Part shown: positions 8,465 to 16,993 of the stretch, in pieces
Position numbering within the stretch: the first letter of the stretch is position 1
How the letters are laid out: each line of letters begins with the position of its first letter
NCBI RefSeq assembly: GCF_002270485.1
Contig: NZ_NQOG01000006.1
Span: 92,309 to 156,308, forward strand
Source of the DNA: Anaerostipes hominis (ex Lee et al. 2021)
Lineage (GTDB): Bacteria; Bacillota; Clostridia; Lachnospirales; Lachnospiraceae
Direction: 5' to 3'
Length of the DNA: 64,000 nt
The notes under the pieces: model-generated
Databases searched by the model: none
What the model saw: only the letters and a program-made list of their open reading frames with translations
What the model was told of the DNA's origin: nothing
Made by a program: the position numbers and the translations under genes

Positions 8465-8983
8465 TTACAGATTTTCATAGGAAACCAACTGGCTCATCGG
8501 AATACGCTGTGTATCAAAACGATTCGTATCTGCCGGATCATCATCAGAATAACCAATTACCAGAATGTTGACCGGTTCCAGACTATCCGGAAGGTTAAAT
8601 TCCTCGCGCAGTACATCCGGCTTGAAGTAACAAACCCATACGGTTCCAAGACCTAACTCTGTGGCCTGCAGCATCATGTGGTCAGTCAGGATGGATGCGT
8701 CAATGTCACCACTTTGTTTCTGATCGAATGGACGTACCCATGCCTTGTTATGATCTGCACAAACAATGATCGCCAACGGTGCATTATAGATACCAACGGC
8801 CTTACTGACCTTCGCCAGACCCTCCTCACTCTGAACAGCAATCAGATGAACCGGCTGAAGGTTAGCGGCTGTCGGAGCCACATGAGCTGCTTCCAGAATC
8901 TGCTCCAACTTTTCCGGCTCCACTTTCTGATTTTTGTAGCTGCGTACAGAATGACGCTGTTTTGCAATATTGATAAAATCCAT
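8465..8983 (-). CDS. Nitroreductase-family FMN oxidoreductase
   Basis: A 172-residue nitroreductase-fold protein: RHSVRSYKNQKV at the start, the APTAANLQPVHL FMN segment, then ASILTDHMMLQATELGLGTVWVC. Members are cytoplasmic FMN dimers that reduce quinones, nitro compounds or flavins with NAD(P)H. The substrate cannot be assigned. The start at 8983 follows AGAAAGGGG. A TTGTGG-16-TACAAT promoter (9041-9068) and a GGTTGGTTTGACAT motif (9019-9036) lie upstream. It is divergent from an HxlR-type regulator, a common arrangement for electrophile or disulfide-stress genes. Confidence 0.88.
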   Translation of the reverse strand: MDFINIAKQRHSVRSYKNQKVEPEKLEQILEAAHVAPTAANLQPVHLIAVQSEEGLAKVSKAVGIYNAPLAIIVCADHNKAWVRPFDQKQSGDIDASILTDHMMLQATELGLGTVWVCYFKPDVLREEFNLPDSLEPVNILVIGYSDDDPADTNRFDTQRIPMSQLVSYENL

Positions 8984-9018
8984 AATAATTACCCCTTTCT
9001 GTGTATCATGTATTCGGT

Positions 9019-9068
9019 ATGTCAAACCAACCATGAATTTATTGTAGCATGAAATGTAATATCCACAA
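9019..9068 (-). promoter_or_regulatory. Nitroreductase promoter with operator-like motif copy 3
   Basis: The minus strand has TTGTGG (9063-9068), a 16-base spacer and TACAAT (9041-9046). CATGGTTGGTTTGACATA follows at 9019-9036, where a repressor would block RNA polymerase. Confidence 0.5.
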
Positions 9069-9132
9069 GAATGCACTTTTTTGATAGGTACTTTCAAAAA
9101 AGGTAGCACCCTTGCAGAAAAGGAGACGCAAC

Positions 9133-9483
9133 ATGAACTGTAAACAAACTCAATTTAACTGCCCGGTTGAAGCCGCACTGTCTTTAATCAGCGGCAAATA
9201 CAAACCTTTAATCCTCTGGCACCTGATAGACCAGTCTCTCCACTACATGGAACTGCAGCGGCTCATCCCAAAGGCAACCCCCAAAATGCTCTCCGGTCAG
9301 CTCCATGATTTAGAGAATTGCGGAATGGTTCATCGAGAGGTCATCCCGGAGAAACCACCAAAAACGATCTACTCCCTTACCGAATTTGGTCGCAGTGTTA
9401 TTCCGATATTGGACGCTTTATGCCAGTGGGGGAAAGGCTATCTGGATGGACTGGATGTGCAGTCTCCGTGCTGCAAAGGATAA
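9133..9483 (+). CDS. HxlR-family transcriptional regulator
   Basis: A winged-helix HxlR/MarR-like regulator of 116 residues: CPVEAALSLISGKYKPLILWHL, PKATPKMLSGQLHDLE and YSLTEFGRSVIPIL. HxlR proteins such as YodB sense electrophiles or disulfide stress through Cys residues. Here Cys residues occur near the N-terminus (NCKQTQFNCP), in the middle (ENCG), and at the end (CCKG). It is divergent from the nitroreductase, its likely target. Two direct AGGTA repeats in the gap (about 9086-9110) could be operators. The start at 9133 follows AAAAGGAGACGC. Confidence 0.85.
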   Translation: MNCKQTQFNCPVEAALSLISGKYKPLILWHLIDQSLHYMELQRLIPKATPKMLSGQLHDLENCGMVHREVIPEKPPKTIYSLTEFGRSVIPILDALCQWGKGYLDGLDVQSPCCKG

Positions 9484-9512
9484 AAGAAAGAGCCGGGTAT
9501 AGCTGATAAACA

Positions 9513-9689
9513 TTGGCTTTTAAATACTTCTTCAATCACTTTTATTCCATAAGTATCAAGTTCCACTTCATCTGAAACTGGCAAATAATGATAACTTGTA
9601 CCTTCATCTCGTACAGCACTAGTTGGGATAATCAGATGTGCATCATCAATAGTTCGATCCAATACCCCACATTCACCACATACAAAAGT
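9513..9689 (-). pseudogene. Remnant of a nucleoside phosphorylase gene
   Basis: About 59 codons match the middle of the PNP/UDP-phosphorylase family: an ECGVLDRTIDDAHLIIP segment, then SAVRDEGTSYHYLP. Both the N-terminal third and the C-terminal part are missing, and no start or ribosome site is present. It is a dead fragment left by deletion between the HxlR gene and the radical-SAM gene. Confidence 0.65.
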
Positions 9690-9744
9690 TTTTTTCTATC
9701 TATTATTTCTATATAAAATCAGGCCTTCCATATGTAATGTCCCA

Positions 9745-10626
9745 TCAACCCAATGACCGCAATCCTGCTCGGTACGCTTCCATGTCTTTCTCATCCACCG
9801 TATCAATCACATGCTGTAGTTCCCCAAGGATTTTTTCACGCTTTTTTGGCAGGTATGCCGTAGTCGGATAAAAATTCGATTTCGAATCCGCAAACAAATG
9901 TATTCTTAACTGCAAAGTGCTGATAAAAATCTGTAGTTCCCGCAGTCTGTCCTTCTCCGTTGACGGAAGGAAAGTTCCTTCCTGATACCTTTGATATAAT
10001 TCTGTTTCCGGGAAAAGCGTCAGGGAATCCACAGAAATAAAATAAGGATTTAACTGGCTGAACAGCTTCGCACTGTTTACCGCATTGCGGTACTCCCCAC
10101 CTCTTCCCGACAGTCCTGTCATATACACAAAATAATATTCAATCCCGGCTTCATCCAGCTTCCGGCACTGTTCCAGTATATCCTGAGAAGTGTAGCCCTT
10201 TCTTGCCAGAGTAAGCGTTTCATCATCTCCGCTTTCTGTCCCAATCGTCAGCCCATTGATTCCCATAGCCCGCAGTTTCTTAAGCTGCCAGACCTCTTTA
10301 TTTTTTATATCCCGAATACTGGCAAACATGGCAATCGTCTGACATTTGATCAGATAATCCCGGACTGTCAGCGCCCGGAGTTTCAGATTCTCATAACTCA
10401 TAGCAAATGGATTCGCGCCAGTCAGAAAAACTCTCCTTGCGTTTGGCTGATAATGTTTCAGCTCGGCAAGATCCTCCTCAAATTCCTCCATTGGAGACAT
10501 CCGAAATGGTTCATCTTTATACAAACTACAGAAGCTGCAATTACGATAGGTACAGCCTGATGTTGCCTGTAAGATAAACGAGCTTGCCTCGTAAGGCGGT
10601 CTCCATGTGCGCCCTGTAAAATGCAT
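9745..10626 (-). CDS. Radical SAM protein, paralogue 1
   Basis: A 293-residue radical SAM enzyme. The cluster motif is CTYRNCSFC, that is CX4CX2C rather than the canonical CX3CX2C. The barrel carries TGANPFAMS, a GTESGDDETL strand (SAM-binding GE-like region) and DEAGIEYYFVYMTGLSGRG. No auxiliary-cluster or SPASM domain is visible after the barrel. The chemistry is unknown. It is clearly homologous over its full length to the gene at 10724-11608, with the same MHFTG.WRPPYEA start, so it arose by tandem duplication. Together with metK these three genes form one minus-strand run. Confidence 0.85.
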   Translation of the reverse strand: MHFTGRTWRPPYEASSFILQATSGCTYRNCSFCSLYKDEPFRMSPMEEFEEDLAELKHYQPNARRVFLTGANPFAMSYENLKLRALTVRDYLIKCQTIAMFASIRDIKNKEVWQLKKLRAMGINGLTIGTESGDDETLTLARKGYTSQDILEQCRKLDEAGIEYYFVYMTGLSGRGGEYRNAVNSAKLFSQLNPYFISVDSLTLFPETELYQRYQEGTFLPSTEKDRLRELQIFISTLQLRIHLFADSKSNFYPTTAYLPKKREKILGELQHVIDTVDEKDMEAYRAGLRSLG

Positions 10627-10649
10627 AAATGTCCCTCCTTTTTATACAG

Positions 10650-10694
10650 CTCTGCGATTTGCGCTGCAGAAAATGATTGTCTTTCCAGCACAGC
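10650..10694 (-). other. Hairpin between the two radical SAM genes
   Basis: GCGATTTGC / GCAAATCGC arms separated by about 27 bases lie in the gap between the paralogues, followed on the minus strand by the ribosome site of paralogue 1. It could be a processing or partial-termination signal. No U-run follows. Confidence 0.35.
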
Positions 10695-10723
10695 AAATCG
10701 CTTTGCTGACACTTCATCCTGTA

Positions 10724-11608
10724 TTACAGGTGACGAAGATTCTCACGATATTTCCGAAGGTATGCTTCATCCTGACTGCTGATCTGCTGCTCCAAAAACC
10801 GAACCAGCTTCTTCTTGTCCTTTTTCAGATTACCGCGCACCTGAATCAGATTAGAGGCTCCATCTGTAGCAAACTTTGCATCCACTGTCAGATTTTCAAT
10901 AAGTGTCTTTAATTCCTCCAGCTTCTCAAGCTCCGTCTCTTCCTTCCAATTTCCCGCCTGAATTTCTTTGTACAGCTCAGAAGTCGGATAAATCGTAAGC
11001 ATGGACGCATCAATAATCTTCGGATGGAGCTGGTTTATGACTTTTGCAGTCTCCTTTGCACCGATATTCCCTCTGCCGGAACCGGAAATGCCGGTCAGAT
11101 AGAAAAAGTTATAGCTGATTCCTGCTTCGTCCATCTTCCTGCACTGTTCGAGAATATCCTTTGCCAGATAACCCTTTTTCATAAAGGTCAGCGCTTCATC
11201 ATCACCGGTCTCAATCCCGAAGGTAATCCCATCATATCCAAGGGCACGCAGTTCCTTTAAATCCTCCACCGATTTTCTGGTAACATCCGTAATTCTTGAA
11301 AAGCAGCCCATACTCTGGCAGGCCGGAAAATATTCATGTACGCTCTTTGCCAGTGTTTTCAGCTTATCTACACTCAATGCAAAGGGATTTGCTCCCGTAA
11401 AGAATACCCTCGGCACCTTATTATAATACCGGCTTGTTTCTTTTAAATCCTCCTCTACTTCTTCCCGCGGCGACATTCTAAACTTAAAGGGCAAATCCTC
11501 ATAAAGAGTACAGAATTTGCAGGAGTGATGGGTACATCCTGCCGTTACCTGAATCAAAAGTGAGTAAGCCTCATAAGGCGGTCTCCAAATTGTTCCTGTA
11601 AAATGCAT
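10724..11608 (-). CDS. Radical SAM protein, paralogue 2
   Basis: A 294-residue radical SAM protein with cluster motif CTHHSCKFC (CX4CX2C), TGANPFALS, GIETGDDEAL and DEAGISYNFFYLTGISGSGRG. It is aligned end to end with paralogue 1. The start at 11608 follows AGGAGAAATG-type purine sequence, and metK ends 3 bases upstream, so translation is probably coupled. The substrate is unknown. Having metK as first gene of the run suggests that SAM supply and these enzymes are induced together. Confidence 0.85.
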   Translation of the reverse strand: MHFTGTIWRPPYEAYSLLIQVTAGCTHHSCKFCTLYEDLPFKFRMSPREEVEEDLKETSRYYNKVPRVFFTGANPFALSVDKLKTLAKSVHEYFPACQSMGCFSRITDVTRKSVEDLKELRALGYDGITFGIETGDDEALTFMKKGYLAKDILEQCRKMDEAGISYNFFYLTGISGSGRGNIGAKETAKVINQLHPKIIDASMLTIYPTSELYKEIQAGNWKEETELEKLEELKTLIENLTVDAKFATDGASNLIQVRGNLKKDKKKLVRFLEQQISSQDEAYLRKYRENLRHL

Positions 11609-11611
11609 AAA

Positions 11612-12817
11612 TCATTTCTCCTTTCCTGCGCTTGTGTTGTTCATCAATTCTTTGTGCAGCACATTAGCTTTATCTGTATGTTCCCACGGAAGGTCAAGAT
11701 CATTTCTTCCGAAATGTCCGTAAGCAGCAGTAGCCTTATAGATTGGTTTTCTAAGATCAAGTGCTTCTATGATTGCAGAAGGCCGGAGATCAAAATATTT
11801 TTCAACCAAAGCCAGAATCTGCTCATCCGGCAGCACCCCGGTTCCAAAGGTATCAATAAAAATGGAAACAGGTGTTGCCACTCCGATTGCGTAGGCAATT
11901 TGAATTTCACATCGATGGGCAATCCCCGCCGCCACTATATTCTTTGCAACATAGCGTGCAGCATAGGCAGCACTGCGGTCTACCTTCGTTGGATCTTTTC
12001 CTGAAAAAGCACCTCCTCCATGACGAGCAAATCCTCCATAGGTGTCTACAATAATCTTACGGCCAGTTAAACCGGTATCACCCTGTGGACCGCCTATCAC
12101 AAACCGGCCAGTTGGATTGATATAATAGCGGGTATCCTCATCCAATAACTCTTTCGGAATGACCGGCATGATAACCTTTTTAATCATATCCTCTTCAATT
12201 ACCTCATGCGAAATTTCCTGCAGATGTTGTGTAGAAAGAATCACGGTATCAATCCGCACCGGCCTGTCGCCTTTGTATTCCACGGAAACCTGCGCTTTTC
12301 CATCCGGCCCTAAATAAGAAAGACTTCCATTTTTGCGGACTTCTGCTAATCTGTGGGTAATCCGATGTGCAAGATAGACAGGCATTGGCATATAGGTGTC
12401 TGTTTCATCCGTGGCATATCCAAAAACCATCCCCTGATCTCCGGCCCCAATATCAGCCGTATCAGAAAAACGAGTCTCTAATGCATTGTTTACTCCCTGG
12501 GCAATGTCCGGGGATTGACTGTGCAGAGCGGAGACTACAGCAATTCCGTCCGCATTGAACCCAAAATCATTTCCGGTATATCCAATACTCCGGACAGTAT
12601 CCCGAACAATTTGTTCTACATCAATCTTGTGCAGCGCATGAGCTGATACTTCACCCATTAGAACAACTAACCCAGTAGTGGCTGATATCTCACAGGCCAC
12701 ATGAGCCTTCGGTTCTTTCTGTAAAATGGCATCAAGGACTGCATCGGAAATTTGATCGCATACTTTGTCGGGATGTCCTTCCGTTACAGATTCAGAAGTA
12801 AAAAGTGTTTTTCTCAT
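11612..12817 (-). CDS. metK: S-adenosylmethionine synthetase
   Basis: Full-length (401 residues) methionine adenosyltransferase, making SAM from methionine and ATP in the cytoplasm. Signatures: [22 protein letters not shown] at the N-terminus (shown here as the family's methionine/ATP loop), [12 protein letters not shown] in the middle and [16 protein letters not shown] near the end. The start at 12817 follows AAAGGAGATGATAAAC; an ATG 9 bases upstream abuts the ribosome site and is rejected. It heads two radical SAM genes and is divergent from an HxlR regulator, across an inverted-repeat operator. That context suggests an extra, inducible copy rather than the housekeeping metK, but I cannot see the rest of the genome. 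Confidence 0.93.
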   Translation of the reverse strand: MRKTLFTSESVTEGHPDKVCDQISDAVLDAILQKEPKAHVACEISATTGLVVLMGEVSAHALHKIDVEQIVRDTVRSIGYTGNDFGFNADGIAVVSALHSQSPDIAQGVNNALETRFSDTADIGAGDQGMVFGYATDETDTYMPMPVYLAHRITHRLAEVRKNGSLSYLGPDGKAQVSVEYKGDRPVRIDTVILSTQHLQEISHEVIEEDMIKKVIMPVIPKELLDEDTRYYINPTGRFVIGGPQGDTGLTGRKIIVDTYGGFARHGGGAFSGKDPTKVDRSAAYAARYVAKNIVAAGIAHRCEIQIAYAIGVATPVSIFIDTFGTGVLPDEQILALVEKYFDLRPSAIIEALDLRKPIYKATAAYGHFGRNDLDLPWEHTDKANVLHKELMNNTSAGKEK

Positions 12818-12876
12818 GTTTATCATCTCCTTTGCCACAAGAGTACAGGAGCAGACAGATTTATTCAAGTACGCAA

Positions 12877-12920
12877 TTTTTTTAGTAGTAGTAGTATTTT
12901 TTGTACTAATACTAAAAAAA
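12877..12920. promoter_or_regulatory. Inverted-repeat operator between metK and the HxlR gene
   Basis: Perfect 11-base arms, TTTTTTTAGTA and TACTAAAAAAA, enclose a nested TAGTA-N7-TACTA. The inner part resembles the TACT...AGTA boxes of YodB-type HxlR proteins. It is centred in the divergent intergenic region and so could control both directions. Confidence 0.5.
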
Positions 12921-12993
12921 GATTGTGCTTTAAAATATCCTTCCGTTGTTATATACTCTCTATAAAGGCAAACGTGAAAGGAAGGAATCAGAC

Positions 12994-13371
12994 ATGACAG
13001 GAAATAAATTTCAAACAGAAGAAATGATGACCAGATGTGTTCCCATGAGCTGCATACAGGCTATTCTAGGTGGAAAATGGAAAATCATAATCTTATGGTA
13101 TATAGCGTTTTATAAGGTTCAGAGATTTGGCGAGTTAATGCGCCGGCTGGATGGAATTACGCAGTCCTCTTTAACCAAGCAACTTCGGGAATTAGAAAGC
13201 GATGGTTTTCTGCACCGGAAGATCTATAAAGAGATACCACCAAAGGTAGAGTATTCTTTAACCGAATTAGGGCAGAGTTTTATCCCTATCTTAAATCAAA
13301 TGATGATATGGAGCGAGCAACATCTCTGCCCGCCTGATTATGTGAATCCTTATGGGAATAAAAATTTGTAA
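12994..13371 (+). CDS. HxlR-family transcriptional regulator
   Basis: A 125-residue HxlR winged helix: [18 protein letters not shown], the recognition region [15 protein letters not shown], wing [19 protein letters not shown]. Cys residues at CVPMSC near the N-terminus sit where YodB/HypR-type redox Cys are found. The start at 12994 follows GAAAGGAAGG. It is divergent from metK and the radical SAM pair and probably regulates them and itself through the 12877-12920 palindrome. It is the second HxlR gene within 4 kb. Confidence 0.85.
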   Translation: MTGNKFQTEEMMTRCVPMSCIQAILGGKWKIIILWYIAFYKVQRFGELMRRLDGITQSSLTKQLRELESDGFLHRKIYKEIPPKVEYSLTELGQSFIPILNQMMIWSEQHLCPPDYVNPYGNKNL

Positions 13372-13521
13372 TCCGGTACTGCGTCTTATCACTTCTTGCC
13401 CCAATCTTTTTCGTATACCTTATCGTGCGAAGCACGTCCACCCGAAGGGTATGAAATACAGTGTGCCCTGCGGGTATACTTCATTTTCCATGCTTCGTAC
13501 CCTTTCCCGTAGAACAATTAT
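13372..13521. other. Intergenic segment with small inverted repeats
   Basis: No gene seen. It contains short hairpins (GTGCGAAGCAC, ACCCGAAGGGT and a wider GTATACC...GGGTATAC pairing), resembling a degenerate palindromic repeat that could end the HxlR transcript. Confidence 0.4.
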
Positions 13522-13647
13522 CTAAGTGTAAATTGTAACTTTATCCTTTAGTGCAGCATCTGCATCATTAATTACAGACTGAACTGTTCTTAATGCATCC
13601 TGACTTTGAAATTTCTTATCTTTCTTACTTTTAATATAATCACCCAT
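13522..13647 (-). CDS. Small 41-residue protein downstream of fic
   Basis: A short open frame beginning MGDYIKSKKDKKFQSQ, rich in Lys and Asp, with AAAGGA ahead of its ATG. It starts 36 bases after the fic stop codon in the same direction. I recognise no family. It could be a Fic-associated small protein, a truncated larger gene or chance. Its position and ribosome site make a translated product plausible. Confidence 0.35.
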   Translation of the reverse strand: MGDYIKSKKDKKFQSQDALRTVQSVINDADAALKDKVTIYT

Positions 13648-13683
13648 TATAAATCCTTTTCATTAGCTTCAAAGTAATGACAT

Positions 13684-14574
13684 TCAATATCCAATCCTAA
13701 AATAATCCAGATAAGATTTATATCTATCCTGTGCTGTCAGACATGTATCTGTCAAATAACCTTTTTCATCGTTCCATTCTTTCAGTCCACGATAATAAAA
13801 CATCTTCAAATTATCTTCGATGATAAACGGAACGATATTATATTTCAGGCATTCCTTAAACATAATCAATCTGCCGACACGTCCGTTGCCGTCTTGAAAT
13901 GGATGAATTCTTTCAAATTTAACATGGAATTCCAGAACATCCTCCAAAGTCTTTTTTCCCTTGGCGTTGTACTCTGTAAGCAGCACTTTCATTCTATCGG
14001 CAACTTCTTCCGGAAGTGCAGTATCCATGCCACCGACTTCGTTTGGCATCTTTTTATAATCGCCTACAGAAAACCAATCCTTTCTGGAATCGCTGGTTCC
14101 GTTCTTCAGAATCAGGTGAAGCTCTTTGATAAGTTTTTCAGTCAATGCCGCTTTCGCATTGTCGATGATCATGTCGATGCACCGGAAGTGATTTGCCGTT
14201 TCAATCACATCATCCACGTTGAGGACTTCATTTTCCACACCGATGGTATTGGTCTCAAAAATATATCTCGTCTGATCATGAGTCAGGCGGCTGCCCTCGA
14301 TGTGGTTTGAGTTATATGTCAAATCAATCTGAGTCTTATGATAAATTCCGCCAGAATACTTATTTTTCTTCTCATTCTGCAAAATATCTAATAGTGTTAT
14401 CGGCTTTTCTTCTTTCTTATTAATACGCTCCGGCTTTTCTGCATTCTCTGGAATATTCCAGGTCTTTCCGGAAAGAAACGCTCCCGGCACACGGCCGTGG
14501 GCGCAGTAATTTCTTACACTGCGCTCCGACACATTCCATTTTTCCGCTATCTCTATCACTGAAAGATATTGCAT
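13684..14574 (-). CDS. Fic-domain AMPylase-type protein with N-terminal HTH
   Basis: A 296-residue Fic protein. Residues 1-50 form a MerR/excisionase-like helix-turn-helix (SVIEIAEKWNVSERSVRNYC...GRVPGAF). An inhibitory-helix motif SNHIEGS ([S/T]xxxE[G/N]) follows near residue 93, then the catalytic HPFQDGNGRVGR motif. Fic enzymes transfer AMP or another nucleotide moiety to hydroxyl side chains. The built-in N-terminal inhibitory Glu marks a self-inhibited class II form rather than a two-gene toxin-antitoxin pair. The start at 14574 has GGAGG. The HTH suggests that it binds DNA, perhaps its own promoter. Targets are unknown. Confidence 0.88.
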   Translation of the reverse strand: MQYLSVIEIAEKWNVSERSVRNYCAHGRVPGAFLSGKTWNIPENAEKPERINKKEEKPITLLDILQNEKKNKYSGGIYHKTQIDLTYNSNHIEGSRLTHDQTRYIFETNTIGVENEVLNVDDVIETANHFRCIDMIIDNAKAALTEKLIKELHLILKNGTSDSRKDWFSVGDYKKMPNEVGGMDTALPEEVADRMKVLLTEYNAKGKKTLEDVLEFHVKFERIHPFQDGNGRVGRLIMFKECLKYNIVPFIIEDNLKMFYYRGLKEWNDEKGYLTDTCLTAQDRYKSYLDYFRIGY

Positions 14575-14798
14575 CTGATTTCCTCCGTTAATTCACAATC
14601 AAAATTATACTAATTTTATAAATAGTATATCATATTATCGGCAATAAATTCAATGTTCTAATTATTAATCATAATATTTTTGCCGTTTCCGGAAATATTG
14701 CAAAAAGGAAAACTGGACTCCACCTCTTAATAGTGAAATCCAGTTCTTATTTTATCTATATAACAATCACTTTTCTTTATCATCAAGATTTCCTAGAT

Positions 14799-15415
14799 TT
14801 AATGCTCACCACTTCTTTCATAAAAAGCCTCAATCGCCTCTATTCTTTTATTATAGCTTTCTGCAACTTCTTTGCTGACAGGATTCTTCACAACAGACAA
14901 ATATTCATCTTTGCCGCCATACCACTCAACTACCTTTGCATAGCCCTTTTGCATTTTTTCTGAGGACAATGCTTCAATGTAATGTTTTCTCCACTGTTCT
15001 ACACCGCCAGATTCCTCAATAGCCATTTGCCGCATTTCATCTGGCATATGACCCATAATTGTTTGAAACATTTCTTCTATTTCTGATTTACTGAAAACTG
15101 CAAAATCCATCTTTTTATCTCCTTTCAAAATGTCATCAATCCTGGCAATCAAACGCTCCATCCGTTCTTTCCTGGCAACATGACCGCTTTGATTTCTTTC
15201 AGTGGAATATCAAATTCACGGAAAAACAGGATTTGCTGTAAAGTTTCCAACGCTTTATCGTCATAAAGCCGGTATCCCGCATCACTCTTGCTTGTCGGCT
15301 TCAGCAGCCCGATCTCATCATAGTACCACCATATCAAACCTGCCGGATCGTTTTTTCTCGATAAAGTCTTCCGCAAATTAAGGCAGGCAGGAGGATATAG
15401 TTTTGTCCGTTTCAT
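14799..15415 (-). pseudogene. Decayed TipA-like MerR regulator
   Basis: Two frames together make a MerR regulator with a TipAS ligand-binding domain. The first (15149-15415) has the MerR core WYYDEIGLLKPTSKSDAGYRLY but a scrambled N-terminus lacking the first HTH helix. It breaks at KAVM, where about 20 residues of coiled coil are missing and the frame shifts. The second (14799-15161) carries the start of the TipAS domain and then jumps from KRIEAI to EAFYER, the usual C-terminal tip. Thus the domain centre is deleted too. At least three lesions mean that it cannot be functional. Confidence 0.75.
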
Positions 15416-15501
15416 AAGAGAAAATTTAGGTTATTTGCGGCAATCTATCATCTTAGCGGAAAAAACACTATAAACTCCTAATCATGTTGGGAAACAAAAA
15501 G

Positions 15502-15626
15502 CCAAAAGGGACTGTCGCACTAAAAAAAGAAATGTTGCATGAAAGAGAAAGGAACTGGCCTTTTAGGGATGAAAGGGGGCTACCGACCAGCCAAATATTT
15601 CTAGCTAGTGCGACAGCCCCTTTGGG
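15502..15626. mobile_element. MITE-like element with 21-bp terminal inverted repeats
   Basis: Left end CCAAAAGGGACTGTCGCACTA and right end (reverse) CCCAAAGGGGCTGTCGCACTA match at 19 of 21 positions and bound 125 bases with no gene. GGGGCTGTCGCACTA-type ends are typical of IS1182/IS4-like insertion sequences, so this looks like a non-autonomous derivative or solo remnant. The pairing could also act as a terminator for the MFS gene. Confidence 0.6.
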
Positions 15627-15655
15627 TAAATCGTATTTTCACTTAGAATTTTGAT

Positions 15656-16969
15656 TTATTTCATGCCCCGGTCATGCCGGTATTTTAAAGCAATGGCACA
15701 GGCCACACTGATCAAAGCGACAATAGTAGAATAAATTCCTACATAAATGGTATCTCCTTTTCCGTAGTCGATCAGCAGTGTACAGATGGTCGGCACAAGA
15801 CCGGCTACCAGGAAACTCGGAACGTGATAAACAAAGGAAATGCCGGAGTAGCGCACTTCCGTCTCAAAATAAGAAGACCAGAGACCGCTGATGACTGCCC
15901 AAATTAAATTGTAGGCAATGCTCCATCCGAGTACGACTCCCATGATGGTGACAAACAGATTTCCGCCGCTCAGCTCAATGACTTTCAATGTCGGAATACT
16001 GAGAACCGCCGATGCCAGGCCTCCGATGACAAAAGTCCTGGTCATACCGAACTTTTGTGCACACCATCCGCCGAACAGTGTAAATGGAATCTTGAAGACA
16101 CATGCAACGATGGTAATAATATAAGTTTGAATCAATGGCATTCCGAGCCATCCGATGCAGTAAGATAAAATCCATACAATAAAGATGTTATAAAATGTTC
16201 CGTCTACCCAGCGGGTTCCGCATCCGAGAAGCAGCGTCTTCCAATACCCTTTTACCATAGGGATAAATCCTACTTTCTGCTTCTTCCCCTCGGCTTCCTG
16301 AGCCTCTAATTTTGCCTGGGCTTTCTTGAAGTCTTCCGTCTCCATCGTGATGCCTTTTAAATAGACAACAATAAGTGTCAGGATAATTGCCGACAAAAAC
16401 GGAATTCTCCAACCCCATTTAAAAAATATCTCCTCAGGCAGTACCAAAGTCGGTACGGCAATTAAAATGGAGGATAATCCGAACCCAATCGGAAGCCCGA
16501 TCTGCGGAATAGCCGCGTAGAAAGCTCGCTTATTCTCCGGCACATTTTCAAAAGCCATCAGGATGCCGCCACCCCATGTTCCTCCGCGTCCAAAGCACTG
16601 TAGCAGACGCATTAACTGAAGTACGATAACGACCCAAATGCCTGCCGTCGCTGCCGACGGCAAGATCCCGATAATAGATGTTGAGATGCCCATCATCAAT
16701 AAAGAGGCATACATTGTAACCTTACGTCCCTTTCGGTCACCGATGTGTCCAAAAAACACCGCTCCAAACGGTCCGGCTATGTATCCGATGGCAAAAGACA
16801 TATAAGACAAAATCAATGCGGTAGTGCCGTTCCCGGACTGTGAGAAAAATACTTTTGCAAACACAGTTCCTGCAGCGGTGCCGTACAGTAAAAAGCAATA
16901 CCATTGAACAGCACTTTCAAACAGGGTAACTGCGGCAATTTTTCTAAGACTTAATTTTTTCTCTCCCAT
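15656..16969 (-). CDS. MFS transporter, metabolite:H+ symporter type
   Basis: A 437-residue, 12-helix major facilitator of the MHS subfamily, in the cytoplasmic membrane. The loop 2-3 signature GHIGDRKGRK is clear, and the first helices resemble ProP/ShiA-type proton symporters (ESAVQWYCFLLYG). The substrate is probably a small organic acid or related solute but cannot be named. The start at 16969 follows AAAGGAGAG, 24 bases after the metallophosphoesterase stop codon, so the two are one operon. A divergent LacI regulator probably controls them. Confidence 0.87.
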   Translation of the reverse strand: MGEKKLSLRKIAAVTLFESAVQWYCFLLYGTAAGTVFAKVFFSQSGNGTTALILSYMSFAIGYIAGPFGAVFFGHIGDRKGRKVTMYASLLMMGISTSIIGILPSAATAGIWVVIVLQLMRLLQCFGRGGTWGGGILMAFENVPENKRAFYAAIPQIGLPIGFGLSSILIAVPTLVLPEEIFFKWGWRIPFLSAIILTLIVVYLKGITMETEDFKKAQAKLEAQEAEGKKQKVGFIPMVKGYWKTLLLGCGTRWVDGTFYNIFIVWILSYCIGWLGMPLIQTYIITIVACVFKIPFTLFGGWCAQKFGMTRTFVIGGLASAVLSIPTLKVIELSGGNLFVTIMGVVLGWSIAYNLIWAVISGLWSSYFETEVRYSGISFVYHVPSFLVAGLVPTICTLLIDYGKGDTIYVGIYSTIVALISVACAIALKYRHDRGMK

Positions 16970-16993
16970 AGTTTTCTCTCCTTTATCAGACTA

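Noticed and set aside
12818..12993. SAM riboswitch before metK
   Set aside because: No SAM-I/II/III-like helices seen; the gap instead holds a nested inverted repeat suited to HxlR.
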